Shown here: one piece after another, positions 1-10,485 of the stretch
Numbering within the stretch: the stretch's first letter is position 1
How the letters are laid out: every line of letters starts with the position of its first letter
Source: Tachypleus tridentatus
Taxonomy: Eukaryota; Arthropoda; Merostomata; Xiphosura; Limulidae
NCBI RefSeq assembly: GCF_004210375.1
Contig: NC_134830.1
Location: 4,216,001 to 4,280,000, forward strand
DNA length: 64,000 nt
Direction: 5' to 3'
Made by a program: the position numbers and the translations under genes
Notes under the pieces: model-generated
Told to the model about the DNA's origin: nothing
Seen by the model: the letters and a program-made list of their open reading frames with translations, nothing else
Databases searched by the model: none

Positions 1-70
1 CGTTTGGCATGATTTTAAACACAGACGTTATATTACTAATACTGTTTGACATCTTTGGAACATAGATATG

Positions 71-192
71 TCCCCCGCTAGGACAGAGATAAGTATTCGG
101 ATTTACAACGCTAAAATCAGGGGTTCGATTCTCCTTAGTGGACACAGCAGATAGTCTGATGTGGCTTTGCTATAAGAATATATACACACACA
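71..192 (+). mobile_element. tRNA-derived SINE, family 1
   Basis: The tRNA-like head has an A-box-like part (GCTAGGACAGAGATAAG) and a B-box-like GGGTTCGATTC. A body ending GTGGCTTTGCTATAAG and a CA-rich tail follow. The element at 2856-2978 is the same family in the opposite orientation, which supports the call. It interrupts diverged copies of the minisatellite that starts this window. No clear target-site duplication was seen. It has no coding capacity; such elements depend on LINE enzymes for movement. Confidence 0.6.
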
Positions 193-360
193 ACTATTGT
201 GTTATAATACTAGGTTCGCATTTTTTGTAACACAGATGTTACTACATAATACCATATTTGACATCTTTGGAACACAAATGTTATAATATGTTACAATACT
301 ATGTTTCGCATCTTTGGAACACATGTTATTTTATGATACCACATTTCGCATATTTGGAAC
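193..360. repeat. diverged tandem units flanking the 43-bp array
   Basis: Loose copies share a frame such as TTTGACATCTTTGGAACACA followed by a TGTTATAATACTA-like stretch. Similar sequence also occurs in bases 1-65, before the SINE. They resemble the 43-bp units that follow but are too diverged to assign a firm period. They are probably the decayed edge of that array. Confidence 0.5.
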
Positions 361-1274
361 ACAGTTAGTGTGTTATAGTACAGTGTTGTGCTATCTCTGG
401 AAAACAGTTAGTGTGTTATAGTACAGAGTTGTGCTATCTCTGAAACACAGTTAGTGTGTTATAGTACAGTGTTGTGCTATCTCTGGAAAACAGTTAGTGT
501 GTTATAGTACAGTGTTGTGCTATCTCTGGAAAACAGTTAGTGTGTTATAGTACAGTGTTGTGCTATCTCTGGAAAACAGTTAGTGTGTTACAGTACAGAG
601 TTGTACTATCTCTGGAAAACAGATAGTGTGTTATAGTACAGTGTTGTGCTATCTCTGGAAAACAGTTAGTGTGTTATAGTACAGTGTTGTGCTATCTCTG
701 GAAAACAGTTAGTGTGTTATAGTACAGTGTTTTGTGTCCTGGAAAACAGTTAGTGTGTTACAGTGTTGTGCTATCTCTGGAAAACAGTTAGTGTGTTATT
801 ACAGAGTTGTGCTATCTCTGGAAAACAGTTAGTGTGTTATAGTACAGAGTTGTGCTATATCTGGAAAACAGTTATTGTGTTATAGTACAGTGTTGTGCTA
901 TCTCTGGAAAACAATTAGTGTGTTATAGTACAGTGTTGTGCTGTCTCTGGAAAACAGTTAGTGTGTTACAGTACAGAGTTGTGCTATCTCTGGAAAACAG
1001 TTAGTGTGTTATAGTACAGTGTTGTGCTATCTCTGGAAAACAGTTAGTGTGTTATAGTACAGAGTTGTGCTATCTCTGGAAAACAGTTAGTGTGTTATAG
1101 TACAGAGTTGTGCTATCTCTGGAAAACAGTTAGTGTGTTATAGTACAGAGTTGTGCTATCTCTGGAAAACAGTTAGTGTGTTATAGTACAGAGTTGTGCT
1201 ATCTCTGGAAAACAGTTATTGTGTTATAGTACAGTGTTGTGCTGTCTCTGGAAAACAGTTAGTGTGTTATAATA
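361..1274. repeat. 43-bp minisatellite, about 21 copies
   Basis: The unit begins ACAGTTAGTGTGTTATAGTA and continues through GTGTTGTGCTATCTCTGG. ACAG starts fall at 361, 404 and 447, so the period is 43 bp. Copies are near-identical, with a few substitutions (GTGTTG versus GAGTTG) and a few shortened units near 730-800. The array lies just upstream of the proposed promoter of gene A. Confidence 0.93.
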
Positions 1275-1546
1275 CTATGCTTTGAACATAGGTAGTTTGT
1301 TGATATACTATGTATGTTTAACATGTGATGACTTTTTACCGGTATACTCCAACATTGCCACGTTAAGAAATCCAGTCACTTTATTTTACACAAAATGAAA
1401 ACTTACCGATCAGACCCATTACTGGCTTTATCACTTTGACACAGTATCATCTGTAAACAGGTTAAATAACCAAATAAAGTTAGGGGAAGTAAAGAAGACA
1501 AAGTGAGCTGTCTGGATACCTGCCAGTTCAAGACACCCACACTTCG

Positions 1547-1555
1547 TATATATAG
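1547..1555 (+). promoter_or_regulatory. candidate TATA box of gene A
   Basis: TATATATAG lies about 160 bp before the proposed ATG at 1709. The expected start site is near 1577, but no strong initiator is visible there. A weaker TATA-like TTATATG at 1661-1667, with TTAGTTC 30 bp further on, is an alternative that would give a very short leader. Choosing the alternative would exclude an out-of-frame upstream ATG at 1665, whose frame crosses the splice site and stops three codons into exon 2. Confidence 0.4.
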
Positions 1556-1708
1556 AGATTCAACATTTGTCGGCCTTCCTATAAGAAAGTTTCCAATTAC
1601 AAAATATTATATACAAACATACCAACAAGATAAAGGCCCGAGATTTAGCTGTGACTACGTTTATATGTTCAAAGTAACACACTTGTTTTTAGTTCGAATC
1701 AAGACGTC

Positions 1709-1720
1709 ATGTTTCACCAG
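1709..1720 (+). CDS. gene A exon 1: first four codons of the RR cuticle protein
   Basis: ATG TTT CAC CAG (M-F-H-Q) is followed directly by a strong donor, GTAAGT, at 1721. The exon ends in phase 0, which the large exon at 12476 requires: any other phase there meets an early stop. The joined start reads M-F-H-Q-A-L-N-V-I-F-L-N-L-F, a good signal peptide. Gene B has exactly the same plan (M-L-K-L, then GTGAGT). An intron interrupting the signal peptide after a few codons is a known habit of arthropod RR cuticle genes. What argues against it is the distance (10.7 kb) and the lack of transcript data. Weaker alternatives are ATG/GTGAGT at 8998 and ATG-TAT/GTGAGT at 12102. Confidence 0.6.
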
Positions 1721-2060
1721 GTAAGTTTTAAGTTGGTCACATATTAAAATATAAACTTATATCTAATGATCAAAGACTATGATATAATAGTTTCACTATG
1801 TGGGCCACTAAAAAAATTTTTTTGTAATTTCTCTGGATGTAAGTTTCAACGTACATTTTTTTTTTCGCCAAGTATAAAATAAATTATATATATATGTAGG
1901 GTATATTTTTTACATATTTTCCACAAACAACAACAATATTAAATTTTCTTATACGCGTGTATATAAACGGTTTTTAATTTTGATTTGGAAAACCTTCTCA
2001 TTTTCCGCCTTAGTTGAATTAATAAAAGCTGAAGATATGTTTCATTATTTATAATCACTG

Positions 2061-2815
2061 TAGGTTTAATTCCTATAAGTTTAATCTCGGTAGGTTTAAT
2101 CTGGTAAGTTTACTTTCTATAGGTTTTATCTTTTAAGTTTAATCCCGGTAGGTTCAATCTGATAAGTTTAGTCCTGATAGGTTTAATCTTGCAAGTCTAC
2201 TTTCTGTAGGTTTTATCTTTTAAGTTTAATCCCAGTAGGTTCAATCTGGTAAGTTTAGTCCTGATAGGTTTAATCTTGCAAGTTTACTTTCTGTAGGTTT
2301 TATCTTTTAAGTTTAATCCCGGTAGGTTCAATCTGGTAAGTTTAGTCCTGATGGGTTTAATCTTGCAAGTCTACTTTCTGTAGGTTTTATCTTTTAAGTT
2401 TAATCCCAGTAGGTTCAATCTGATAAGTTTAGTCCTGATAGGTTTAATCTTGCAAGTCTACTTTCTGTAGGTTTTATCTTTTAAGTTTAATCCCGGTAGG
2501 TTCAATCTGGTAAGTTTAGTCCTGATAGGTTTAATCTTGCAAGTTTACTTTCTGTAGGTTTTATCTTTGAAGTTTAATCCCGGGAGGTTCAATCTGGTAA
2601 GTTTAGTCCCGGTAGGTTCAATCTGGTAAGTTTAATCCCGGTAGGTTCAATCTGGTAAGTTTAGTCCCGGGAGGTTCAATCTGGTAAGTTTAATCCCGGT
2701 AGGTTCAATCTGGTAAGTTTAGTCCCGGGAGGTTCAATCTGGTAAGTTTAATCCCGGTAGGTTCAATCTGGTAAGTTTAATCCCGGTAGGTTCAATCTGG
2801 TAAGTTTAATCTTTA
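2061..2815. repeat. 29-bp minisatellite with 87-bp and 58-bp higher-order structure
   Basis: The monomer is close to AAGTTTAATCCCGGTAGGTT plus CAATCTGGT. From about 2106 to 2590 three diverged monomers alternate, giving an exact 87-bp period (AAGTTTAATCCC at 2135 and 2222). From about 2590 to 2810 the array changes to near-identical CCCGGTAGG/CCCGGGAGG monomers, partly in 58-bp pairs. Confidence 0.9.
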
Positions 2816-2855
2816 CGTTTCTCTTTTTTTACAAACTGTTTTTAATGTCCTTGTA

Positions 2856-2978
2856 TGTGTGTGTTTTCTTATAGCAAAGCCACATCGGCTATTTGTTGCC
2901 CCCACCCAGGGGGAGCGAAACCCTGATTCTAGCGTTGTAAATGCGGAGACATACCGCTGTGCTAGGGGGAATGGCATA
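2856..2978 (-). mobile_element. tRNA-derived SINE, family 1, with 8-bp target duplication
   Basis: Read on the minus strand it begins CCCCCTAGCACAGCGGTATG and carries a B-box-like GGGTTTCGCTCCCC. It ends in GTGGCTTTGCTATAAG and a CA-rich tail, like the copy at 71-192. TCCTTGTA occurs at 2848-2855 and again at 2979-2986, flanking it as a likely target-site duplication. It inserted beside the 29-bp array inside the proposed intron. Confidence 0.7.
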
Positions 2979-2986
2979 TCCTTGTA

Positions 2987-3415
2987 ATCCTACGATTATC
3001 AAGTTAATAATTATTGAGAGATGGGCGCAAATAACAACCTATTTGGAAGATTGAAATTTCAAAAGGTAAGATTGTTTAGAATAAGTCGACAAGCTTACAT
3101 TTAAAGGTAACTATATACCTTCTGGCCACAACGAAAAATCAACGTTTTCTTACTACAACACACAAAATATAATTCAAAGATACGATTCGAAGAAGTCTAC
3201 GTTGCTTTACGGGAAAGATGCCTTGCTGGGTAACATGAGCGAGAAAAACAGATCAGATATATTATCTATATGGCGAGTACGAGTTATTGTAAAATAAGGT
3301 GCTGTCAGAATAATATAATAACTAACGTTGCATCACGACATTGGTTTACGAGAATGTTAAAACATTTTAACGTTTGTTAAAAAATATAAACACTTCATTA
3401 CCTGTAGGTTCCAAT
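2987..3415. other. intronic single-copy sequence, nothing recognised
   Basis: AT-rich sequence without long open frames, tandem repeats or RNA-gene-like boxes that I could see. It separates the family 1 SINE from the MITE. Confidence 0.5.
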
Positions 3416-3492
3416 TATACAGGGTGTTCGGAAAGTCACTGCGCAGTTTTGTCTGTTAATAAATATATAAGTGCACAGTGACACCCTGTATA
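3416..3492. mobile_element. 77-bp MITE with mariner-like terminal inverted repeats
   Basis: The left end reads TATACAGGGTGTTCGGAAAG, then TCACTGCGCA. The reverse complement of the right end reads TATACAGGGTGTCACTGTGC. The ends match apart from nine bases (TCGGAAAGT) present only on the left. TA at the outer edges fits TA-target insertion, as in Tc1/mariner elements. It has no coding capacity, so it is a solo deletion derivative. The family name rests on the CAGGGTGT-type terminus and the TA target only. Confidence 0.65.
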
Positions 3493-3550
3493 TGATCGAT
3501 CTTTTATTAAATAGTTATTTATATTTGCACCACGTGTCACGTGCAAATCC

Positions 3551-4571
3551 ACTTGTGTGGTTGTCAACACATTTGTTTATCTATCCATTCATCCGTCAGT
3601 GATATCTTAGTTATTCATTTCTTACTCACACATGTGTAGTTGTCAACACATTTGTTTATCTAGCCATTCATCCGTCAGTGATAACTTGGTCATTCGTTTC
3701 TTACTCACACACGTGTAGTTGTCAACACATTTGTTTATCTATCCATTCATCCGTCAGTGATATCTTAGTTATTCGTTTCTTACTCACACATGTGTACTTG
3801 TCAACACATTTGTTTATCTATCCATTCATCCGTCAGTGATATCTTAGTTATTCGTTTCTTACTCACACGTGTGGTTGTGAACACATTTGTTTATCTATCC
3901 ATTTATTCATTAGTGATAACTTAGTTATCCGTTTCTTACTCACACATGTGTACTTGTCAACACATTTGTTTATCTATCCATTCTTCCGTCAGTGATAACT
4001 TAGTCATTTGTTTCTTACTCACACATGTGTGGTTGTGAACACATTTGTTTATCTATCCATTTATTCATTAGTGATAACTTAGTTATCCGTTTCTTACTCA
4101 CACATGTGTACTTGTCAACACATTTGTTTATCTATCCATTCATCCATCAGTGATACCTTAGTTATCCGTTTCTTACTCACACATGTGTACTTGTCAACAC
4201 ATTTGTTTATCTATCCATTCATCCATCAGTGATATCTTAGTCATCCGTTTCTTACTCACACATGTGTAGTTGTCAACACATTTGTTTATCTATCCATTCA
4301 TCCGTCAGTGATAACTTAGTTATCCGTTTCTTACTCACACATGTGTACTTGTCAACACATTTGTTTATCTATCCATTCTTCCGTCAGTGATAACTTAGTC
4401 ATTTGTTTCTTACTCACACATGTGTGGTTGTCAACACATTTGTTTATCTATCCATTTATTCATTAGTGATAACTTAGTTATCCGTTTCTTACTCACACAT
4501 GTGTAGTTGTCAACACGTTTGTTTATCTATCCATTTATTCATTAGTGATAACTTAGTTATCCGTTTCTTAA
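3551..4571. repeat. 79-bp minisatellite, about 13 copies
   Basis: Each unit contains TTGTCAACACATTTGTTTAT, a TCCATTCATCCGTCAGTGAT-like segment and CGTTTCTTACTCACACATGT. GTCAACAC falls at 3563, 3642 and 3721, giving 79 bp. ATCCGTCAGT and ATTCATTAGT variants recur in blocks, suggesting local duplication of groups of units. Confidence 0.92.
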
Positions 4572-5007
4572 TCTTTATTTATAAGTTATTCAATTTTATG
4601 GTTTTTATGAATCTGTTGTTTCAGTTATCCACTATATACTTTACTTTATTTATCCAGTATATCCGTTTCTTCATAAAGAAGGTTAAAGTGGAAACGCATG
4701 TAAGTAATATGCGTTTCCGAAAATGTTTGTAATCGTTGAGAGAACGACCTTTTGTTCTAACGAACCTTGACCTATCTTCTACTACAGAGTCATGACTGTT
4801 TAGTGACTTTTAAGACAATTGTTTTGCTATTTCGAAACCTCTTTAAGTGAAAGTTTTATTCAGTTTATATTACTTACAATAAAACAGATATAAAGAAATA
4901 GAGTAGCCTACTTGGTTATAACTCAATAAAACCACGTGGTAAATGTTCAGTTAAGTAACTCTTTATAACATGTATGTACGTTGACATTGTGATGTCTGTT
5001 TTCACTC
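4572..5007. other. intronic single-copy AT-rich sequence
   Basis: Nothing recognised. A 77-codon open frame at 4499-4732 begins inside the 79-bp array, is hydrophobic by AT composition, and has no domain I recognise. Confidence 0.5.
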
Positions 5008-5300
5008 TATTACAAATTATAATGTTTCTTTTCTAATGGTCATTACAAACTACAAAGTTTCTCCTGTAACAGCCATTACGAACTATAAAGTTTCTCCTGT
5101 AACAGCCATTACAAACTATAAAGTTTCTCCTGTAACAGCCATTACAAACTACAAAGTTTCTTCCCTGATGATCATTACAAACTATAAAGATTCTTCCCTA
5201 GTGTCCATTAAAAATCATAAAGTTTTTTTTTCTGTAAAAGTGATTAGAAACTATAAACTTTCTTCACTAGTGGTCATCACAAACTATATAGTTTTAACCT
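5008..5300. repeat. 33-bp minisatellite, about 9 diverged copies
   Basis: The unit resembles CATTACAAACTATAAAGTTT followed by CTCCTGTAACAGC. CATTAC starts at 5041 and 5074 fix the period at 33 bp. The central copies are nearly identical and the outer copies are clearly diverged. An 88-codon open frame exists only because 33 is divisible by three. Confidence 0.85.
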
Positions 5301-5482
5301 GATAGCCATTCCATATTAGAACATTTTCTCTTTAATGATAGTTTGAATAGCTAAAAAGATCAATTTGTCAAAGGTTACCCAGAGTTATTTAACCAATGGA
5401 CACTGTGATGAAGATGTTATTACGTCAGACCTTGAAATAATTTGAAAGTTTATAAATGGTAATAAGAATGTATATAAGAATG

Positions 5483-7796
5483 AACTATGGAGCTGTGGAA
5501 GTGTGGAGCTGTGAAACGGTAAAACTGTAGAACTGTGGAGCTGTGGAGCTGTAGAACTGTGGAACTGTGGAGCAGTGAAACTGTAGAACTGTGGAGCTGT
5601 GGAACTGTAGAACTGTGGAGCTGTGGAGCTGTAGAACTGTGGAACTGCAGAACTGTGGAACTGTAGAACTGTGGAGCTGTAGAACTGTGGAACTGTGGAG
5701 CTGTGGAAGTGTGAAGTTGTGGATCTGTGGAGCTGTAGAACTGTGGAGTTGTGGAACTGTGGAACTGTGGAGCTGTGACACTGTAGAACTGTGGAGCTGT
5801 GACACTGTAGAACTGTGGAACTGTGGAGCTGTGAAACTGTAGAACTGTGGAGCTGTGGAGCTGTGGAACTGTGGAGCCGTGGAGCTGTAGAACTGTAGAG
5901 CTGTGGAACTGTGGAGCTGTGAAACTCTAGAACTCTGGAACTGTGGAGCTGTGGAACTGTAGAACTGTGGAGCTGTGGAGCTGTAGAACTGTGGAGCTGT
6001 GGAACTGTAGAAATGTGGAACTGTGGAGGTGTAGAACTGTGGAAGCTGTGGAACTGTAGAACTGTGGAGCTGTGGAAGTGTGAACTGTGTAGAACTGTGG
6101 AGCTGTGGAAGTGTGGAGCTGTGGAACTAGAACCGTGGAGCTGTGGAAGTGTGGAGTTGTGGAACTGTGGAGCTGTGACACTGTAAAACTGTGGAACTAT
6201 GGAGGTGTGCTGTGGAGCTGTGAAACTGTAGAACTGTGGAGCTGTGGAAGTGTGGAGTTGTGGAACTGTGGAGCTGTGGAACTGTGAAACTGTAGAACTG
6301 TAGAGCTGTGGAGTTGTGGAGCTGTGGAACTGTGAAGCTGTGGAATTGTAGATCTGTGGAGCCGTGGAGCTGTAGAACTGTAGAACTGTTGAGCTGTGGA
6401 AGTGTGGAGTTATGGAACTGTGGAGCTGTGGAGTTGTGTAGCTGTGGAACTGTTGAGCTGTGGAAATGTGGAAATGTGGAGCTGTGGAAGCCCCGTGGAG
6501 CTGAGAACTGTGGAACTGTTGAGCTGTGAAAGTGTGGAAAGTGTGGAGTTGTGTATGGAACGAACTGTGGAGTTGTGGAACTGTGGAGCCTGTGGAACTG
6601 TGTGGAGTTGTGGCTGTGGAGCTGTGGCTGTGGAACCGTGGAGCTGTGGAGTTGTGGAACCTTGGAGCTGTGGAACTGTAGAACTGTGGAACTGTGGAGC
6701 TGTGGAGTTGTGTAACTTTGGAGCTGTGGAACTGTAGAACTGTGGAGCTGTGTAGCTGTAGAACTGTGGAACTGTGGAGTTGTGGAACCTTGGAGCTGTA
6801 GAACTGTGGAGCTGTGGAGCTGTGGAACTGTGGAGCTGTGGAGTTGTGGAACCTTGGAGCTGTAGAACTGTAGAACTGTGGAGCTGTGGAGCTGTGGAGT
6901 TGTGGAACTGTGGAGCTGTGGAACTGTAGAACTGTAGAACTGTGGAGTTGTGGAACTGTGGAGCTGTGGAACTGTGGAGCTGTGGAACTGTAGAACTGTA
7001 GAACTGTGGCGCTGTGGAAGTGTGGAGTTGTAGAACTGTGAAGCTGTGGAACTGTAGAACTGTGGAACTGTGGAGGTGTAGAACTGTGGAGCTGTGGAAC
7101 TGTAGAACTGTGGAGCTGTGGAACTGTAGAACTGTGGAGCTGTGGAAGTGTGGAGTTGTGGAACTGTGGAGCTGTGACACTGTAAAACTGTGGAACTGTG
7201 GAGCTGTGGAACTGTAGAACTGTGGACTGTAGAACTGTGGAGCTGTGGAAGTGTGGAGCTGTGGAAGTGTGGAGTTGTGGAACTGTGGAGTTGTGGAACT
7301 GTGGAACTGTGAAACTGTAGAACTGTAGAGCTGTGGAGTTGTGGAGCTGTGGAACTGTGAAGCTGTGGAATTGTAGAACTGTGGAGCCGTGGAGCTGTAG
7401 AACTGTAGAACTGTTGAGCTGTGAAAGTGTGGAGTTATGGAACTGTGGAGCTGTGGAGTTGTGTAGCTGTGGAACTGTTGAGCTGTGGAAATGTGGAGTT
7501 GTGGAACCTTGGAGCTGTAGAACTGTGGATCTGTGGAAGTGTGGAGTTGTCGAACTGTGGAGTTGTGGAACTGTGGAGCTGTGGAGTTGTGGAACCTTGG
7601 AGCTGTAGAACTGTGGAACTGTGGAGCTGTGGAGTTGTGGAACTGTGGAGCTGTGGAACTGTAGAACTGTAGAACTGTGGAGTTGTGGAACTGTGGAACT
7701 GTGAAGCTGTGGAACTGTAGAACTGTAGAACTGTGGAGCTGTGGAAGTGTGGAGTTGTAGAACTGTGAAGCTGTGGAACTGTAGAACTGTGGAACT
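5483..7796. repeat. octanucleotide satellite, about 2.3 kb
   Basis: The whole stretch is a run of 8-bp units, mainly CTGTGGAG, CTGTGGAA and CTGTAGAA, with variants (CTGTGAAA, CTGTGGAT, TTGTGGAA). There are about 285 units, with occasional phase slips. The minus-strand octamers contain no stop in any frame, so long open frames (up to 812 codons, rich in Ser/Thr/Pro/Gln/His) appear there. These are by-products of the repeat: no consistent start, no domain, and frames are swapped at slips. The right edge abuts the Penelope-like remnant. Confidence 0.95.
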
Positions 7797-8700
7797 GATA
7801 CACAATTCATAACAAAAATCCACAAAAAATCACCCATACTAGACTATACATTCCTTGGGACTTAGCACATGAAACAAAACAAAAACTCAACATTCTAAGA
7901 AACCAAATAAACACAACCATAAAACTATGTTAACCAGATAAAATTATCCATGAATTAGACAAAATAAAACATTTCATCAACATCAACAAATTTCCTCAAA
8001 AAAACTGTAGAAAAAACTATAGACACACCTAGACCAAGAACAATAAATCTCAAGATAGAAAAAACTACAAAACATTGTACTGCTGCATACCATATGTTTC
8101 TGTCGAAAAAATAACCAACATCTGGAAAAAACTAGTAACAAAACACAACATTCCAGTAAACGCCAAATTTATTCATAAACCAGGTACAAAACTAAAGTCC
8201 ATACTATGTAAAAACTACACTGACAAACATAACACCAACATAATTTATAAAATACAATGTGATAACTAACACGACTTCTGTATATTGGAGAAACAAGCAG
8301 AAAAATGGAAACTAGATTCAAAGAACACAAAAAACACCTTCACACGTTTTCGAACACTATAAATCAAATAAACACAACATAAACATAGAAACCACCCAGA
8401 TATTGAGTAGGGAAACAAATATAAAGAAACGCAAAATCAAAGAAGCCCTACTTTATACAACAACTAAAACTAAAATTAAGCCAATATAAAGGAACATCTT
8501 TATACCTATACCAATTAATAACCTAACATCCAACTGCAACGCCACCTACAATCCCGTACCCGTTTATATTCTCGTCCCTAAGACATGTGTCCGGTAACGG
8601 TCACTTGCAAACTCTCTCTTTCTTAACGTGAAGACCTAGGAAGGTCAAAACGTTGTTCTGTCCTTATCAATAAAAGTGATACAAGCAGTTCTGAGAAATA
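7797..8700 (+). mobile_element. decayed Penelope-like retroelement, 3' part with GIY-YIG endonuclease
   Basis: Conceptual translation, changing frame where needed, reads as the C-terminal part of a GIY-YIG retroelement protein. From 7805 it gives ...LYIPWDLAHETKQKLNILRN... up to an in-frame stop near 7927. From about 8003 another frame gives TVEKTIDTPRPRTINLKIEK. A further frame covers 8075-8266 (KFIHKPGTKLKSILCKNYTD, then IIYKIQC). YIGETSRKMETRFKEHKK is at 8281-8334 and VFEHYKSNKHNINIETTQ at 8346-8399. Combining reverse transcriptase with GIY-YIG is characteristic of Penelope-like elements, but the catalytic RT core lies outside what remains. At least four disruptions make it a pseudogene. 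The 5' side is truncated exactly at the octamer array. The end position is approximate. Confidence 0.72.
8628..8652 (+). other. hairpin, possible decayed hammerhead-type motif of the Penelope-like element
   Basis: TGAAGACCTAGGAAGGTCAA contains the stem GACC...GGTC with loop TAGGAA, followed by AAAACGTTGTTC. Penelope-like elements often carry hammerhead ribozymes (core CUGANGA...GAAA). This copy resembles such a core with a few bases lost and GAAA changed to AAAA, so it would not be expected to be active. The ribozyme interpretation is inference; the hairpin is visible. Confidence 0.35.
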
Positions 8701-10189
8701 GTTTTATTTCAAGTGAGTTTTTCATTATCAAGAGGTACAACAGCTGACACATTTTAAAAGTTGTTCTTTCAAACTAATACTTCCAACTTCTTTCTTTAAC
8801 CACTAAAAGATTTCGTCAGATACTTGTTATTAAAGCAGTCGAGACTCAACATCAGATGTAAGAAACAGACGACATCTTTAGTTACTCACTTTCAAAGTAG
8901 AAAATGTTATAAAATACAGGTTTTAACAAGAGATAAAAACAGCAGTAAATAAACCTCTTATTTAAAAGGTTTTATTTAACCTATGTAATTTTTACCTATG
9001 GTGAGTTTTAAAAAGACAAACATAAAAAGTTTGTTGACTAGTTACTCTCCACAAACCATAGATTTTATAGCGAAACAAACGTCTGCCACTCAGTACCGTT
9101 TGGCCACTTTAAAGGTTAAATTAGCTTCAGTTCAAACAAAACGAAGTTTTAACAACCTTGTTAGTTGTTAAGTGAGGTTAGTCGTGAGTAGACTCGTATG
9201 ATAATTAAGAATGCATGATTAGATATATGTACGTCCTGACAAAGACTTACTGGAAACGGTGACTAGGATATCCATCACCAGATCAGTGAAGGTTCATATA
9301 AAGCAGGGTGCTTGAAGTTGTCCAAGGATAACGTGTTTGAAATAACATGGATTTTCTTGACCAAGCAACTTGAGTTTTCCTGTTTCGTTCAGTTGTAATA
9401 TTGTACTTTCACGTAAAGTAACATTTGTTTACAAAATTCATACTTGTGTTTTTACATCAATATGAGTTATCGCCCCGATTACTTGTATGTTTTTCTGGTT
9501 GTTTTTTCATATAGTTAAATATACCTAAGATAGCAAACCAGTGTAACAAGTGTATACAATTAATAGCTATACTATTTAGTGATATGCATACGTGTAAGAT
9601 GTAACACACAGGTTACGTTTTTATGTGTATGACCATAATTTATTCGGTCAGACATTTTCAATGAACATATATATATGTAAAGAATTATGCACAGTTTATG
9701 TTTCTTGCACACTGATAGTGATTTATATTTTCAGTTGTTCACTTATGTGAACTTTTTGCGACCTACTACGACTAAATGAATCATAAAAACTTCGCCTTTC
9801 TACGTAGGGAATTTTTTGGCTAGTTTTTCACCTAACCCTGTTCACTGTTTTAAGTCATGGCCACATTACCTAACATCGTGTTTGAAGTTTCTTGAAAGCA
9901 CGCAGCAAGTATACCAAACACTTTTACAGCTAAATGTGATGAAAAAGCTGTCAAGGCAACCGAGATAAAACAACACAGACAACCACGAGCTTGTATAGCG
10001 AACATCTAGAAACTCATCCATCCAATAACCAGCTAAACACCAACTTTATACCAAGCAGGTTATACGTGTAGAGGTCAACTTGAGGTCACTTTCAGGCTAA
10101 CCGCATGACTATAGAGATCGTATTGTTATCAACATAACCTCTTGTCATGCCAGTCAAAGGTTTAGAGCCAAGCCAGCTATAGGTTCAGA
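8701..10189. other. intronic single-copy sequence, nothing recognised
   Basis: No tandem array, long open frame or RNA gene was seen. A TATAAAG at 9297-9303 is followed 50 bp later by ATG GAT TTT CTT, but that frame stops after eight codons with no splice donor, so it is not called a promoter or exon. Confidence 0.5.
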
Positions 10190-10390
10190 ACTTCGTTTTT
10201 GTTGTCAATATTGGTTCTAGTCAGATAAACTCTAGATGAAGTCGGTTTCTGTTGTCAACATTGGTTCTAGTCAGGTCAGATATAAGTGAAGTCGGTTTTC
10301 GTTGTCAACATTGGTTCTAGTCAGGTCAGCTATAAGTGAAGTCGGTTTCCGCTGTCAACATTGGTTCTACTCAGGTCAGCTATAAGTGTA
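10190..10390. repeat. 50-bp tandem repeat, about 4 copies
   Basis: The unit contains GTTGTCAACATTGGTTCTAG and TCAGGTCAGCTATAAGTGAA. GTCGG starts at 10241, 10291 and 10341 give 50 bp. It shares the string TTGTCAACATT with the 47-bp array that follows. Confidence 0.85.
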
Positions 10391-10485
10391 AACTTCTCGT
10401 TGTTAAAATTATTTCCGTTAAAGACGAATAGGAATGAAGGTTGACTTTTTGTTAACTATCGCTCTCTCAATAGGTCAATAGTGGA

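Noticed and set aside
5385..7837. Minus-strand open frames of 812 and 475 codons, rich in Ser/Thr/Pro/Gln/His
   Set aside because: They are translations of an octamer satellite with no stop codons on that strand. There is no domain, no start context, and overlapping frames are equally open.
8998..9006. ATG/GTGAGT as a one-codon first exon for gene A
   Set aside because: It is phase-compatible, but it has no convincing promoter and does not match the four-codon plan of gene B. Kept only as a fallback.
9297..9380. TATAAAG followed by ATG GAT TTT CTT as the gene A promoter and first exon
   Set aside because: No GT donor follows, and the frame hits TGA after eight codons.
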